Positions 1 through 7,133 of a stretch of 15,905 bases of DNA are shown piece after piece. Below the pieces are notes generated by a model, which made no database searches, was not told the DNA's origin, and saw only the letters and a program-made list of their open reading frames with translations. Source of the stretch: Nanobdellota archaeon. Its GTDB lineage: Archaea; Nanobdellota; Nanobdellia; Pacearchaeales; GW2011-AR1. Position 1 is the stretch's first letter. Every line of letters starts with the position of its first letter. Made by a program: the position numbers and the translations under genes. The stretch is from contig JAEWUG010000008.1 of assembly GCA_023397215.1 (NCBI GenBank), positions 1 to 15,905 of the forward strand, given 5' to 3'.

Positions 1-207
1 GAGACCGACGAAGTTTTATTTGGTTATTTATATCTTCAAGGACCTAAAAAACATGATAATGCTTATAGAGAACTTGTTCAAGCATATGGTGTTAAAGAAT
101 TAAGCTATGACCCTGAAAAAAGGAAAATGCATATTCAAATTGGTTCATCTGTTTTAGAAGATTTGCTTAGTGAAGATTTTGTTAAGAAATATGAATCTGA
201 TTTATAG
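1..207 (+). CDS. C-terminal fragment of an unrecognised protein
   Basis: An open frame enters from the left edge in frame 1 and ends at a TAG (205-207), giving the last 68 residues of a protein whose start lies outside the window. The fragment begins ETDEVLFGYLYLQ and ends KKYESDL. It is soluble and rich in charged residues, with no membrane segment, cysteine cluster or catalytic motif that I can recognise. Codon use matches the neighbours, and the next gene begins after a 35-nt gap that holds its own TATA-like box. I cannot assign a function. That it is coding rests on the uninterrupted frame and on the stop being followed directly by a promoter-like gap. Confidence 0.6.
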   Translation, partial: ETDEVLFGYLYLQGPKKHDNAYRELVQAYGVKELSYDPEKRKMHIQIGSSVLEDLLSEDFVKKYESDL

Positions 208-211
208 TTAA

Positions 212-220
212 TTTAATAAA
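212..220 (+). promoter_or_regulatory. TATA-like box of the methyltransferase gene
   Basis: TTTAATAAA is centred 27 nt before the ATG at 243, followed by a T-rich stretch with no Shine-Dalgarno sequence. The spacing predicts transcription starting at or next to the start codon. Confidence 0.5.
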
Positions 221-242
221 TCTACTATTTTAATTATTTTTT

Positions 243-791
243 ATGAGTTTAATATACGAACCTGCAGAAGATTCTTTTTTATTTAGTAATTTTTTAGAAG
301 ATTATTTTGAAGGTAGTAATAATAAAAATAAAAAAATATTAGATATGGGTTGTGGTAGTTGTATTCTTTCAGAAACAATGAGAGATTTAGATTTTGAAGA
401 TATTTTATGTGTTGATATTAATTTGGATTGTATTAAATTAGCTAAAGAAAAAGGTTTTAGAGCAATAAAAAGTAATTTATTTAGTAATATTGACGAAAAA
501 TTTGATTTTATTTGTTTTAATGCTCCTTATTTGCCTTTTGATGAACTTGAAGACGAAGAATCAAGTATTGCAACTTCAGGAGGGAAAAGAGGAGATGAAA
601 TTGTTTTAAATTTTTTAAAGAACTTAAATAATTTTCTAAATGATAATGGTATTGCTTTTGTTTTAATTTCTAGTTTAACTCCAATGGAAAATATAAATAA
701 ATATCATTTCAAAATTGTATCTAAAAAAAGAGTTTTTTTTGAAGAGTTATATATTTTAGAATTTAAAAAAGAATCATTTATAAATAATTAG
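243..791 (+). CDS. HemK/Mtq2-like release-factor glutamine methyltransferase
   Basis: Likely a SAM-dependent N5-glutamine methyltransferase that modifies the GGQ glutamine of archaeal release factor aRF1 in the cytoplasm. The 182-residue protein has the short single-domain form of archaeal HemK and eukaryotic Mtq2, without the bacterial N-terminal substrate domain. Visible are the opening signature YEPAEDSFLF (5-14), the SAM-binding loop DMGCGS (34-39), an acidic end of strand 2 (D58), the active-site tetrapeptide NAPY (93-96) and the archaeal SGGKRGDE segment after it. The usual tetrapeptide is NPPY; the Asn and Tyr that hold the glutamine amide are kept. Family members in eukaryotes and haloarchaea need the zinc protein Trm112, which is not seen here. 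The ATG at 243 is chosen because it puts the signature at the N-terminus and has a TATA box at -27. An alternative is methylation of another glutamine-containing protein. Confidence 0.85.
   Translation: MSLIYEPAEDSFLFSNFLEDYFEGSNNKNKKILDMGCGSCILSETMRDLDFEDILCVDINLDCIKLAKEKGFRAIKSNLFSNIDEKFDFICFNAPYLPFDELEDEESSIATSGGKRGDEIVLNFLKNLNNFLNDNGIAFVLISSLTPMENINKYHFKIVSKKRVFFEELYILEFKKESFINN
777..785 (+). promoter_or_regulatory. TATA-like box of the large surface protein gene
   Basis: TTTATAAAT is centred 25 nt before the ATG at 806 and lies inside the last codons of the upstream methyltransferase gene. Only 14 T-rich bases separate the two genes, so the promoter has been placed within coding sequence. 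Confidence 0.5.
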
Positions 792-805
792 CATTTTATT
801 TTATT

Positions 806-3445
806 ATGAAAAAGGTGATTTTAATTTTTTTAATTTTTAATCTTTTTATTAATTTTGTTATAGCTGGAATCGAAATTTATAATACTTCAAATATTAAACA
901 AAATTATATTCCTGGTGAAATATTAAGCGGAGAAATTAATTTGAGCTTTAATGGTTTAAATTTAAATTCAAAATTAACCTCTGAATATGACGATTCTATT
1001 AATTTTATAGAATTATTAAATAAAAATTATTTAGATTATACTTGTTCACCAAATGATTGTTCTAATGATTATCATCCTTTAACTTATTCAACTGATAAAA
1101 ATCTTTTAAGCTTAGATTTAATTGCAAATGATAAGAGATATGCTGGTTTTGTTATTGAAGGAGAAGATGTTTATATTACAGATATTAATTTTGATATATT
1201 TACTAATTTTGATGATTCTGAGATTATGCCTTTGAACACTCTTTTTTTTGAAAAAGAAGATTGGAATTATACTATTCCTTCACCTGTTCGTTTTCAAGAA
1301 GAAAAATATGGAGATTTTAATATTTCTAATGAATTCAGTTTTATAGATTCTAATATTGTAAAAGAAATTTTATATTGTTCTCCTATACAAATAAATAACA
1401 CAGGATTATTAAGAGTTGGTGCATTAATAGAAGGCGAGGATAATAAATTAATTCGAATGAATTTATACAAAAAGGATAATTTTGGATCAGGAGGATTAAT
1501 TAAAACTTGTCAATATAATCCAAATGAAAATGAATATTGTGAGATGAATCTTTTAATAGAAAAAGATGTTTATTCTTTATGTGTTGATACAATTAACTTA
1601 GCAACAAATTATTTTTTATATTCTGAAAATAAATCTTCTAAAAGAACAAGTTATACAGTTAGAAATCAAGAAAAGAATATAGTTAATAAAAATTATGGAA
1701 TATTTGCTAAAGAAGCTTTTTTTAATTATACTACTTTTGATAAAAAATTAAATTTTAATTCTAATTTTAGAACTCTCGCAAATGAATATCTTAATGAGAA
1801 ATATAATTCTAATTGTACTAATAAATGTATTTTGCCGATTCAATTAAATCCTAAAATAAATATGAATTTTATTTTAAGTAATGTTGTTTTAAGTTATACT
1901 CACAATAAAGGTGCCTCTATGATTAATGAAGTTTCTGAGTTAGTAGAAGTTCCTGCAACATATTCTTTTAGTGGTATTGTAGAGTTATCTCCTGCAAATT
2001 TTATAATGACAAAAAATGGAAGATATCGTTTATATTTAGATAATTATAAAATTTATGATGAAGATTTAAATGTTTCAGAAGTTCCTATTATTAATTATAT
2101 TACCCCATTAAAAGTCCCATTATCAAATAATATAACAATCCATGCTTTGGGTAATTTTAATAGTTTTTCAAATTTAACTTATATTTGGGAATTTGATGAT
2201 GGTTTTTATAAAAATACTAGTGTTCCGAATTTAACAAGATCTTTTAATGATATTAAAAATTATAATTTAAATCTTACAATAAAAACAAATTTAGATAAAT
2301 ATTCTCCTTTATATTCTACTCAAATTCAAGCTCTTTTACCAAGTCAAGTATTTTTAGAAGAATATTATAATTCTTTATTAGAATCTTTAAATTATGCTAA
2401 TAATAGTTTAAATGATTATATTTCTTGGGCAAGAATAGAAATTTTAAAAAAATTAAAATTTGAAGAAATAAATGATAATTTAACAATTATTCAAAGAAGA
2501 ATTAATCTTTCACAAACTCAAGAAGAAAGAAATCAAATCTTTAGTGAAATTTATGAGATGGATGTTCCAAGAGAAATATTTATTTCTGGTAATTTTAGTT
2601 ATCCAATAATTCCTGAAGAAGACATAATTAATCCTGAGATTATTCAAAAATATAATAATGAAAAAGTAAAATATAATTTGACTAGTTATTTGAATCCAAT
2701 TAAAAATTGGCAAACCCTAAATGTTGAAGGGTTAATAGATTATTTTGATATTAGTGTATTAACTCATAATCAAAAAATAAATGAAGTAATGAGAATTTAC
2801 AAAATAAAATATAATAATAAGTATATGGGAGAATATTACTTAATAATTAATAAAGGGATAAACGATCTTTACTTTTTTGAAAATTTAGGTCAAAAAGAAA
2901 TTGAAGGTTATACTGTAGTTAAGTTAAATAATTCTCCTGAAAAAGAAATTGATTTTTATGTAAATTCTTTTTCAAATTTATCTTTATTTTTTTCTCCTGA
3001 ATTAAGAAATTTAGTCCCTAAAGATGCTGAAATTGAAATAATTGATTTAAATGAAACTAAACCTTTAAATGAAGTTATTTGGTATATTGTAGGTGTTTTT
3101 ATTTTTATTTTGTTTATTTACACATTAATTCAATTATGGTATTCAATAAATTATGAAAAATCTCTTTTTCCAGATAAAATACAATTATATAATTTAGTTA
3201 TGTTTATTGAATCTGCAAGAAAAGCAGGTTTAAAAGGAGGAGAAATAAAACAAAAACTTCTTGAACAAGGTTGGTCTTCTGAAAGAATTAATTTTGCAAT
3301 AAGAAGAAATAAAGGAAAACAACCATTACCTGAAATAATTCCAATAAGAAAAATAATTCAAAAGATAAAGTTAAATAATTTTAAAAAGAAGCAAATAAAA
3401 GAAAATCAAAATAATCAACAAAATAATATTAATAATAGATATTAG
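806..3445 (+). CDS. Large exported, membrane-anchored protein with PKD-like domain
   Basis: Predicted type I membrane protein of 879 residues. Residues 1-20 form a signal peptide (KK followed by a hydrophobic run ending VIAG, likely cut near 20/21). A long external part follows with many N-x-S/T sequons and several cysteines, including closely spaced pairs CSPNDC (near 80-85) and CTNKC (near 337-341) that may be disulfides. A PKD-like domain lies around 438-495, marked by YIWEFDDG. A helical, possibly coiled stretch covers about 512-590. One membrane helix lies at about 757-777. The cytosolic tail contains a small helical module (about 788-838) of the form FIESARKAG...EIKQKLLEQGW...I, which resembles tail modules of other archaeal surface proteins, and ends in a basic, Asn/Gln-rich sequence. 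No enzyme motif is visible. It sits directly before the arvABC genes on the same strand, with its own promoter. The role is unknown: adhesion, envelope structure or substrate binding are possible. Confidence 0.75.
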   Translation: MKKVILIFLIFNLFINFVIAGIEIYNTSNIKQNYIPGEILSGEINLSFNGLNLNSKLTSEYDDSINFIELLNKNYLDYTCSPNDCSNDYHPLTYSTDKNLLSLDLIANDKRYAGFVIEGEDVYITDINFDIFTNFDDSEIMPLNTLFFEKEDWNYTIPSPVRFQEEKYGDFNISNEFSFIDSNIVKEILYCSPIQINNTGLLRVGALIEGEDNKLIRMNLYKKDNFGSGGLIKTCQYNPNENEYCEMNLLIEKDVYSLCVDTINLATNYFLYSENKSSKRTSYTVRNQEKNIVNKNYGIFAKEAFFNYTTFDKKLNFNSNFRTLANEYLNEKYNSNCTNKCILPIQLNPKINMNFILSNVVLSYTHNKGASMINEVSELVEVPATYSFSGIVELSPANFIMTKNGRYRLYLDNYKIYDEDLNVSEVPIINYITPLKVPLSNNITIHALGNFNSFSNLTYIWEFDDGFYKNTSVPNLTRSFNDIKNYNLNLTIKTNLDKYSPLYSTQIQALLPSQVFLEEYYNSLLESLNYANNSLNDYISWARIEILKKLKFEEINDNLTIIQRRINLSQTQEERNQIFSEIYEMDVPREIFISGNFSYPIIPEEDIINPEIIQKYNNEKVKYNLTSYLNPIKNWQTLNVEGLIDYFDISVLTHNQKINEVMRIYKIKYNNKYMGEYYLIINKGINDLYFFENLGQKEIEGYTVVKLNNSPEKEIDFYVNSFSNLSLFFSPELRNLVPKDAEIEIIDLNETKPLNEVIWYIVGVFIFILFIYTLIQLWYSINYEKSLFPDKIQLYNLVMFIESARKAGLKGGEIKQKLLEQGWSSERINFAIRRNKGKQPLPEIIPIRKIIQKIKLNNFKKKQIKENQNNQQNNINNRY

Positions 3446-3452
3446 TCGAAAC

Positions 3453-3462
3453 ATTAATAAAT
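3453..3462 (+). promoter_or_regulatory. TATA-like box of arvA
   Basis: ATTAATAAAT is centred about 27 nt before the ATG at 3484 in the 38-nt gap after the surface-protein gene. A second AT-rich candidate (3461-3469) would sit too close to the start codon. Confidence 0.4.
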
Positions 3463-3483
3463 TATAAAATCTGTTTAATAATT

Positions 3484-4128
3484 ATGATGAAGATAATAAA
3501 GGATTTTGCTAAAAGATTATTTTATGGAATTCTTGGAAAAAGGAATGGTGAAGTAAAACTTGGTTTTTATGGTTCTCCTAATGCTGGTAAGACTTCTCTT
3601 GCAAATAGAATTTGTCAGGATTGGTTAGGAGAAGACTTAGGTAAGGTTAGTAAAATTCCTCATGAAACAAGAGAAATACAAGTTAAAGAAAAAGTTATTA
3701 TGGAAAGAGATGGTAAAAAGGTTGAATTTAAATTAATTGATACTCCTGGTATTGCTACTAAAATTGATTTTGAAGATTTTTTAAAATTTGGTTTAAAAAA
3801 ACAAGAAGCTCAGTCTAGAGCAAAAGAAGCTACTAAAGGAATTATTGAATCTATTAAATGGTTAGATGATGTTGATGCTGTTATTGTTTTAATTGATGCT
3901 ACATCAAATCCTTATTCACAAGTGAATATTACTATCTTAGGTAATTTAATTGCTAGAAAAATTCCTGTTTTAGTTGTAGCAAATAAAATTGATTTAAAAA
4001 AGGCAGATATTAAAAAAATTAAAGGTGCTTTCCCAGATTATGAAGTTATTGGAGTCTCTGCAAAAACAGGAGAAAATATGGAAGAGTTTTATGAAGAATT
4101 ATTTAAATTAATTAAAAAGAAAAAGTAA
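3484..4128 (+). CDS. arvA: Era-like small GTPase, ArvA/OapA family
   Basis: A 214-residue Ras-superfamily GTPase, likely a membrane-associated switch. All five G motifs are present: G1 GSPNAGKTS (30-38), a G2 candidate threonine at 62 in PHETRE, G3 DTPG (86-89), G4 NKID (167-170) and G5 SAK (192-194). The segments NRICQDWLG, PHETRE and SRAKEATKGI are typical of the archaeal OapA family rather than bacterial Era, and the KH domain of Era is absent. In Haloferax volcanii this GTPase was first named for its place beside a replication origin (OapA) and later ArvA, after it was found to drive extracellular vesicle formation; I recall this from the literature. Residues 1-20 form a basic, amphipathic-looking helix that could touch membrane (inference). 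The next two genes are the usual partners arvB and arvC, and ArvB begins immediately after this stop. A second ATG lies one codon downstream, so the start is uncertain by one residue. Confidence 0.88.
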   Translation: MMKIIKDFAKRLFYGILGKRNGEVKLGFYGSPNAGKTSLANRICQDWLGEDLGKVSKIPHETREIQVKEKVIMERDGKKVEFKLIDTPGIATKIDFEDFLKFGLKKQEAQSRAKEATKGIIESIKWLDDVDAVIVLIDATSNPYSQVNITILGNLIARKIPVLVVANKIDLKKADIKKIKGAFPDYEVIGVSAKTGENMEEFYEELFKLIKKKK

Positions 4129-4563
4129 ATGGTAGATAAAAAAAAGAGTGTGAAAAAAAGAATTAATAATAGTTTTAAAAAGTTACATAAAGGTCTTACA
4201 ATCCACTTTATGCCTTATTCAGAGATAGTAAATAAAGATTCAATAGAAAGAATTAAGTTATTAATGAAACATGTTTTAGATAATAAAATCGTAATCTTGC
4301 AAGGAAAATTAAAACCAGATCAAGAAACAAGATTAATAGAAAATTCTATGACTTTAATAGGAAATATTAAAGGTTTTCAAGGTATTGAAGTTGCAACAAT
4401 TTCAGGAGAAAATACTGGTGAAAATTTATTTGAAAAGATAAGATACAATTTAGCTAAAATTTTAGTCGGTGAAAAAGATTCTATTACAATTATTGGTCCT
4501 GCAAGTATTGTTAAAGAAATGAAAAGAGATCCTTCTCAAATAGAATTATTATTACAAAATTAA
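4129..4563 (+). CDS. arvB: DUF2073 protein, ArvB/OapB family
   Basis: A 144-residue protein of the archaeal DUF2073 (OapB/ArvB) family, biochemical function unknown. It is recognised by its place between the Era-like GTPase and the zinc-ribbon protein and by family-like segments: a basic N-terminus (KKKSVKKR), LTIHFMPYSEI (23-33), GKLKPDQETRLIE (59-71), GFQGIEVATI and a C-terminal ITIIGPAS (119-126). It looks soluble, with alternating strands and helices and no membrane segment. The ATG follows the arvA stop with no spacing, which suggests that the two are made from one message and translated in a coupled way. No Shine-Dalgarno sequence is visible, though an AT-rich TTTAAATTA at 4102-4110 lies at the distance used by TATA boxes here. 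It is likely to work together with ArvA, for example as a regulator or scaffold; this is inferred from conserved clustering. Confidence 0.82.
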   Translation: MVDKKKSVKKRINNSFKKLHKGLTIHFMPYSEIVNKDSIERIKLLMKHVLDNKIVILQGKLKPDQETRLIENSMTLIGNIKGFQGIEVATISGENTGENLFEKIRYNLAKILVGEKDSITIIGPASIVKEMKRDPSQIELLLQN

Positions 4564-4575
4564 TTTAGCAAAGTT

Positions 4576-4584
4576 TTTTATAAT
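4576..4584 (+). promoter_or_regulatory. TATA-like box of arvC
   Basis: TTTTATAAT is centred 24 nt before the ATG at 4604 in the 40-nt gap after arvB. It suggests that arvC can be transcribed separately from arvAB. Confidence 0.45.
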
Positions 4585-4603
4585 AGCTATTCTATTATTA
4601 TTC

Positions 4604-4966
4604 ATGCCTCATCAATGTGTTCATTGTTCAAAGATCATACCTGTTGGAAGCAAAGAATTATTAGAAGGATGTTCTAATTGTGGTAGTAAATTTTTCTTTT
4701 ATATCAAAGATGAGCAAGTAAAAAGAATTGAACAAGAAAATGCTTCAACTCCCATTACTGAGTTAAGTGTTTCTGAAAAAAAGAAAATAGAAGGTGATGT
4801 GAGGAATATTTTAAAAGTTGAAGATGAAACTCAACCTGTTATTTTAGACTTAGAATCTATTAGAGTAATTAAACCTGGAAAGTATGAAATAGATTTAGTT
4901 TCTTTAATAAATCGTAAACCAATTGTTTTTAAAATTGATGAAGGAAAATATTTAATTGATTTTTAG
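4604..4966 (+). CDS. arvC: Zinc-ribbon protein, ArvC/OapC family
   Basis: A 120-residue two-part protein of the archaeal DUF2072 (OapC/ArvC) family. The N-terminal zinc ribbon uses four cysteines in two CxxC pairs: C5/C8 and C23/C26 (CVHC and CSNC), embedded in the family-typical MPHQC...GSKELLEGC pattern. A charged linker follows (about 37-78), shorter than what I recall for haloarchaeal members. A C-terminal domain (about 85-120) contains the family-like SIRVIKPGKYEIDL and ends KYLIDF. The zinc ribbon may bind protein or nucleic acid; the family's molecular role is not known to me. It completes the arvA-arvB-arvC order on one strand. The start is fixed by the MPHQC signature and by a TATA-like box at -24. 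Confidence 0.85.
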   Translation: MPHQCVHCSKIIPVGSKELLEGCSNCGSKFFFYIKDEQVKRIEQENASTPITELSVSEKKKIEGDVRNILKVEDETQPVILDLESIRVIKPGKYEIDLVSLINRKPIVFKIDEGKYLIDF

Positions 4967-4971
4967 TTAAG

Positions 4972-4980
4972 TTTAATAAA
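4972..4980 (+). promoter_or_regulatory. TATA-like box of cca
   Basis: TTTAATAAA, the same nonamer as at 212-220, is centred 25 nt before the ATG at 5001. The interval to the start is T-rich and has no ribosome binding site. Confidence 0.5.
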
Positions 4981-5000
4981 CAAAAAATATAATTTTTAAT

Positions 5001-6239
5001 ATGAATAAATATGAATTTATTTTAAAAGAACAATTAAAGAAAATTAGTTTATCTAAAGAAGAGTTAAGTTCTTTAAAATTTCTTTCTGATAAATTAATTA
5101 AAGAATTAGAAAAACATAAATTAAATGCTTTTGTTGGTGGTAGTTTTGCTAAGGGAACTATTATTAAAAAGAAAGGAAAACAAGATATTGATATTTTTGT
5201 TGTTTTTAAAAATGAAACACAAATAAATCAATTAGGTTTAATTTTAAAAAAGATAAATTTTCCAGGTGAGTTAAATAAAATTCATGGTTCAAGAGATTAT
5301 TATCAAATTAATCATGAAAATATTATTTTAGAAATAATTCCTGTAGTTGAAAAAGAGAATGAAACAATAAATAATGTTACAGATATTTCTTTATCTCATG
5401 TTAATTATATTTCTAATAAATTGAAAAAAGATAAATTTTTGATAAATGAAATTAAATTAGCTAAAAGTTTTATGCAAGCTTGTGGATGTTATGGAGCTGA
5501 AAGTTATATTAATGGTTTTTCTGGTTATTCTATTGAAGTATTAGTAATTTATTTTAAAGGATTTATTAATTTCTTAAAAGGTATTAAAAAAGAGAATATT
5601 ATTGATCTTGAAAAATATTTTAAAAATAAAAAAATAATTTTATATGAATTAAATGAATCAAAAATTAAAAGTCCTTTAATTGTAATTGATCCAACCTTTA
5701 AATTTAGGAATCTTTGTGCAGGTTTAAGTTTTAAAACTTATGAAAAATTTCTCTTGGCTGCTAATGACTTTTTGAAAAAACCAAGTATTAATTCTTTTGA
5801 GAAAAAAGAAATTAATTTATTACAATTAAAAAATTCTGCAAATGAAAATAAAGCAAAATTAATAGAGTTTAATTTTTCAACCCAAAAACAAAAAGGAGAT
5901 ATTGCTGCAACTAAAATGAAAAAATTTTTTGATTTTATAATTGATGAATTTAAGAGGAATAAACAAAATATTTTAAATGATTTATTTGAGTATAATAAAC
6001 AAGAAAATTCTTCAAAAGGTTATCTTGTTATTAAAGAAAATAAAGTTTTAGAAGTAAAAGGCCCTCCAATTAATCTTGATGAGAAGATAAAACAATTTAA
6101 AAAATTACACAAAAATACATTTGAAAAGAAAGGTTATGTTTATTATCAAAAAGAAATTAAATTAAATGAGATAATTGATTTTTGTAAAACTTTTGAAAAA
6201 GATATGAATGTTTTTATTGAGAAAATAATTTATTATTAA
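5001..6239 (+). CDS. cca: Class I (archaeal) CCA-adding tRNA nucleotidyltransferase
   Basis: Adds or repairs the 3'-terminal CCA of tRNAs with CTP and ATP, without a nucleic acid template. At 412 residues it is close to the size of archaeal class I enzymes. The nucleotidyltransferase signature GGSFAKGT (46-53) is followed by the metal-binding QDIDIF (61-66; D62 and D64). The third carboxylate appears to be E111 in LEIIP, where archaeal enzymes I recall have aspartate. Downstream, AKSFMQACGCYGAESYINGFSGYSIE is the central-domain region conserved with the Archaeoglobus enzyme, followed by a VIDPTFKFRNL segment matching the DPxxxxRNxAA stretch. The C-terminal third is lysine-rich, as expected for tRNA contact. 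No tRNA gene in this window shows whether CCA is encoded. The stop codon overlaps by 4 nt the stop of the opposite-strand TrmB gene. Confidence 0.92.
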   Translation: MNKYEFILKEQLKKISLSKEELSSLKFLSDKLIKELEKHKLNAFVGGSFAKGTIIKKKGKQDIDIFVVFKNETQINQLGLILKKINFPGELNKIHGSRDYYQINHENIILEIIPVVEKENETINNVTDISLSHVNYISNKLKKDKFLINEIKLAKSFMQACGCYGAESYINGFSGYSIEVLVIYFKGFINFLKGIKKENIIDLEKYFKNKKIILYELNESKIKSPLIVIDPTFKFRNLCAGLSFKTYEKFLLAANDFLKKPSINSFEKKEINLLQLKNSANENKAKLIEFNFSTQKQKGDIAATKMKKFFDFIIDEFKRNKQNILNDLFEYNKQENSSKGYLVIKENKVLEVKGPPINLDEKIKQFKKLHKNTFEKKGYVYYQKEIKLNEIIDFCKTFEKDMNVFIEKIIYY

Positions 6240-7024
6240 TCTTTTTTGTTCCAAACTAAATCAAACATATAACTTAATGAATTTGAGAAAAATGGTGAAT
6301 TAACCCAAATACCATAATCAAAATCTTCATGAACATTTGTTGGTTTCATTGTAAAAATTAATTCTGTTTTATCTGCAATTAAAAACCTTGCATTAATAGG
6401 TTTACTTCTAATCTCTACAGCTAGTTTTTTTGATAATTTTTCTGCTTCTTTTTTTGCTTCTGGAATTATTATTTTAATATCAATATTTCTTTTATTTAAC
6501 TTTGTAAAAATATCTTTAAACATTCTTTGTTTACTTGTTAACTCATAAACAGAAGAAACAAAGTATACAGAATGTTGTGCTGATTCCATAATTTCTCTAA
6601 TTTGGTTATATAAATTATTTCTCCCTTTAATTGAAGTAGAAATATTTTGATTTTTTACAATTTCTAAATCAGAATTATGTAAACTTTCTAATTCCTTGTA
6701 TTCATCTGTGTTTTTTAAATTTGATAATGTTTTTATTCTTTCTTCAGCTAATGTTTGTGTATTATTCTTTAATTTTTCAATAACTGTTTCTGGTTTTACT
6801 GCAATATATTTAACTGGTTTTCCTATTTTTTGAATCACAAAGCCTCTTTTTTCTAAACCTTCTAAAACATCATAAGTTCTGCTTCTTGGGACACTACTTA
6901 CTTCTGCAATTTCACCTGCTGAAGAAATTCCACGACTTAATAATGCTAACCAGACTTTTGTTTCATAAATATTTAAGTCAAAGTATATCTTTAATTTTTT
7001 TATTAATTCTTGATTAAATGCCAT
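6236..7024 (-). CDS. TrmB-family transcriptional regulator
   Basis: A 262-residue DNA-binding regulator. Residues 1-85 form the winged helix-turn-helix of the TrmB family: an N-terminal helix, then YETKVWLALLSRGISSAGEI, the recognition helix PRSRTYDVLEGLEKRGF (46-62), and a wing ending in PVKYIAV. A helical linker (about 75-125) probably mediates dimer formation. The rest (about 130-258) matches the phospholipase-D-like fold of the family with GRNNLYNQI, SVYFVSSVYEL and IDIKIIIPE. The extended maltose-binding domain of longer members such as Thermococcus TrmB is missing, so the ligand cannot be guessed and may not be a sugar. It is divergent from the signal peptidase gene, with an operator-like repeat region between them. 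Autoregulation or control of the neighbour is plausible but inferred. Confidence 0.85.
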   Translation of the reverse strand: MAFNQELIKKLKIYFDLNIYETKVWLALLSRGISSAGEIAEVSSVPRSRTYDVLEGLEKRGFVIQKIGKPVKYIAVKPETVIEKLKNNTQTLAEERIKTLSNLKNTDEYKELESLHNSDLEIVKNQNISTSIKGRNNLYNQIREIMESAQHSVYFVSSVYELTSKQRMFKDIFTKLNKRNIDIKIIIPEAKKEAEKLSKKLAVEIRSKPINARFLIADKTELIFTMKPTNVHEDFDYGIWVNSPFFSNSLSYMFDLVWNKKD

Positions 7025-7053
7025 TTTACTATTTATATATCAAAGGAAAATTC

Positions 7054-7061
7054 TTTATAAA
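7054..7061 (-). promoter_or_regulatory. TATA box of the TrmB-family gene
   Basis: TTTATAAA (minus strand) is centred about 33 nt before the start codon. This is several nt farther than at the other genes, so this transcript may carry a leader of a few bases. Confidence 0.5.
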
Positions 7062-7069
7062 CTTTTCTA

Positions 7070-7087
7070 TTTTGTTATCTTTTGTTA
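7070..7087. repeat. Two direct TTTTGTTA copies, 10-bp period
   Basis: TTTTGTTA occurs at 7070-7077 and again at 7080-7087. A 10-bp period places both on the same face of the helix, between the divergent TATA boxes. It is a candidate regulator binding site. Confidence 0.4.
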
Positions 7088-7105
7088 GGAGTTACACTAC
7101 AAACA

Positions 7106-7113
7106 TTTAAATA
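7106..7113 (+). promoter_or_regulatory. TATA box of the signal peptidase gene
   Basis: TTTAAATA is centred about 25 nt before the ATG at 7135, predicting a leaderless transcript. The octamer GAGTTACA (7089-7096) lies 9 bases upstream of it. Confidence 0.55.
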
Positions 7114-7119
7114 ATGTAA

Positions 7120-7133
7120 TTACTGTATAGTAA
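7120..7133. promoter_or_regulatory. Palindrome over the predicted transcription start
   Basis: TTACT-GTAT-AGTAA has perfect 5-bp arms and a 4-bp centre. It ends one base before the ATG at 7135, so a bound dimer would block RNA polymerase at the predicted start. It is a candidate repressor operator; the divergent TrmB-family protein is an obvious but untested candidate. Confidence 0.4.

Noticed and set aside
2510..2713. Minus-strand hydrophobic open frame
   Set aside because: It is the antisense of the AT-rich surface-protein gene; the hydrophobicity follows from reversed Asn/Lys codons.
3484..4966. Origin linkage implied by the older name origin-associated proteins
   Set aside because: The name reflects the Haloferax location only. 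No initiator gene or origin repeat is seen next to these genes here.
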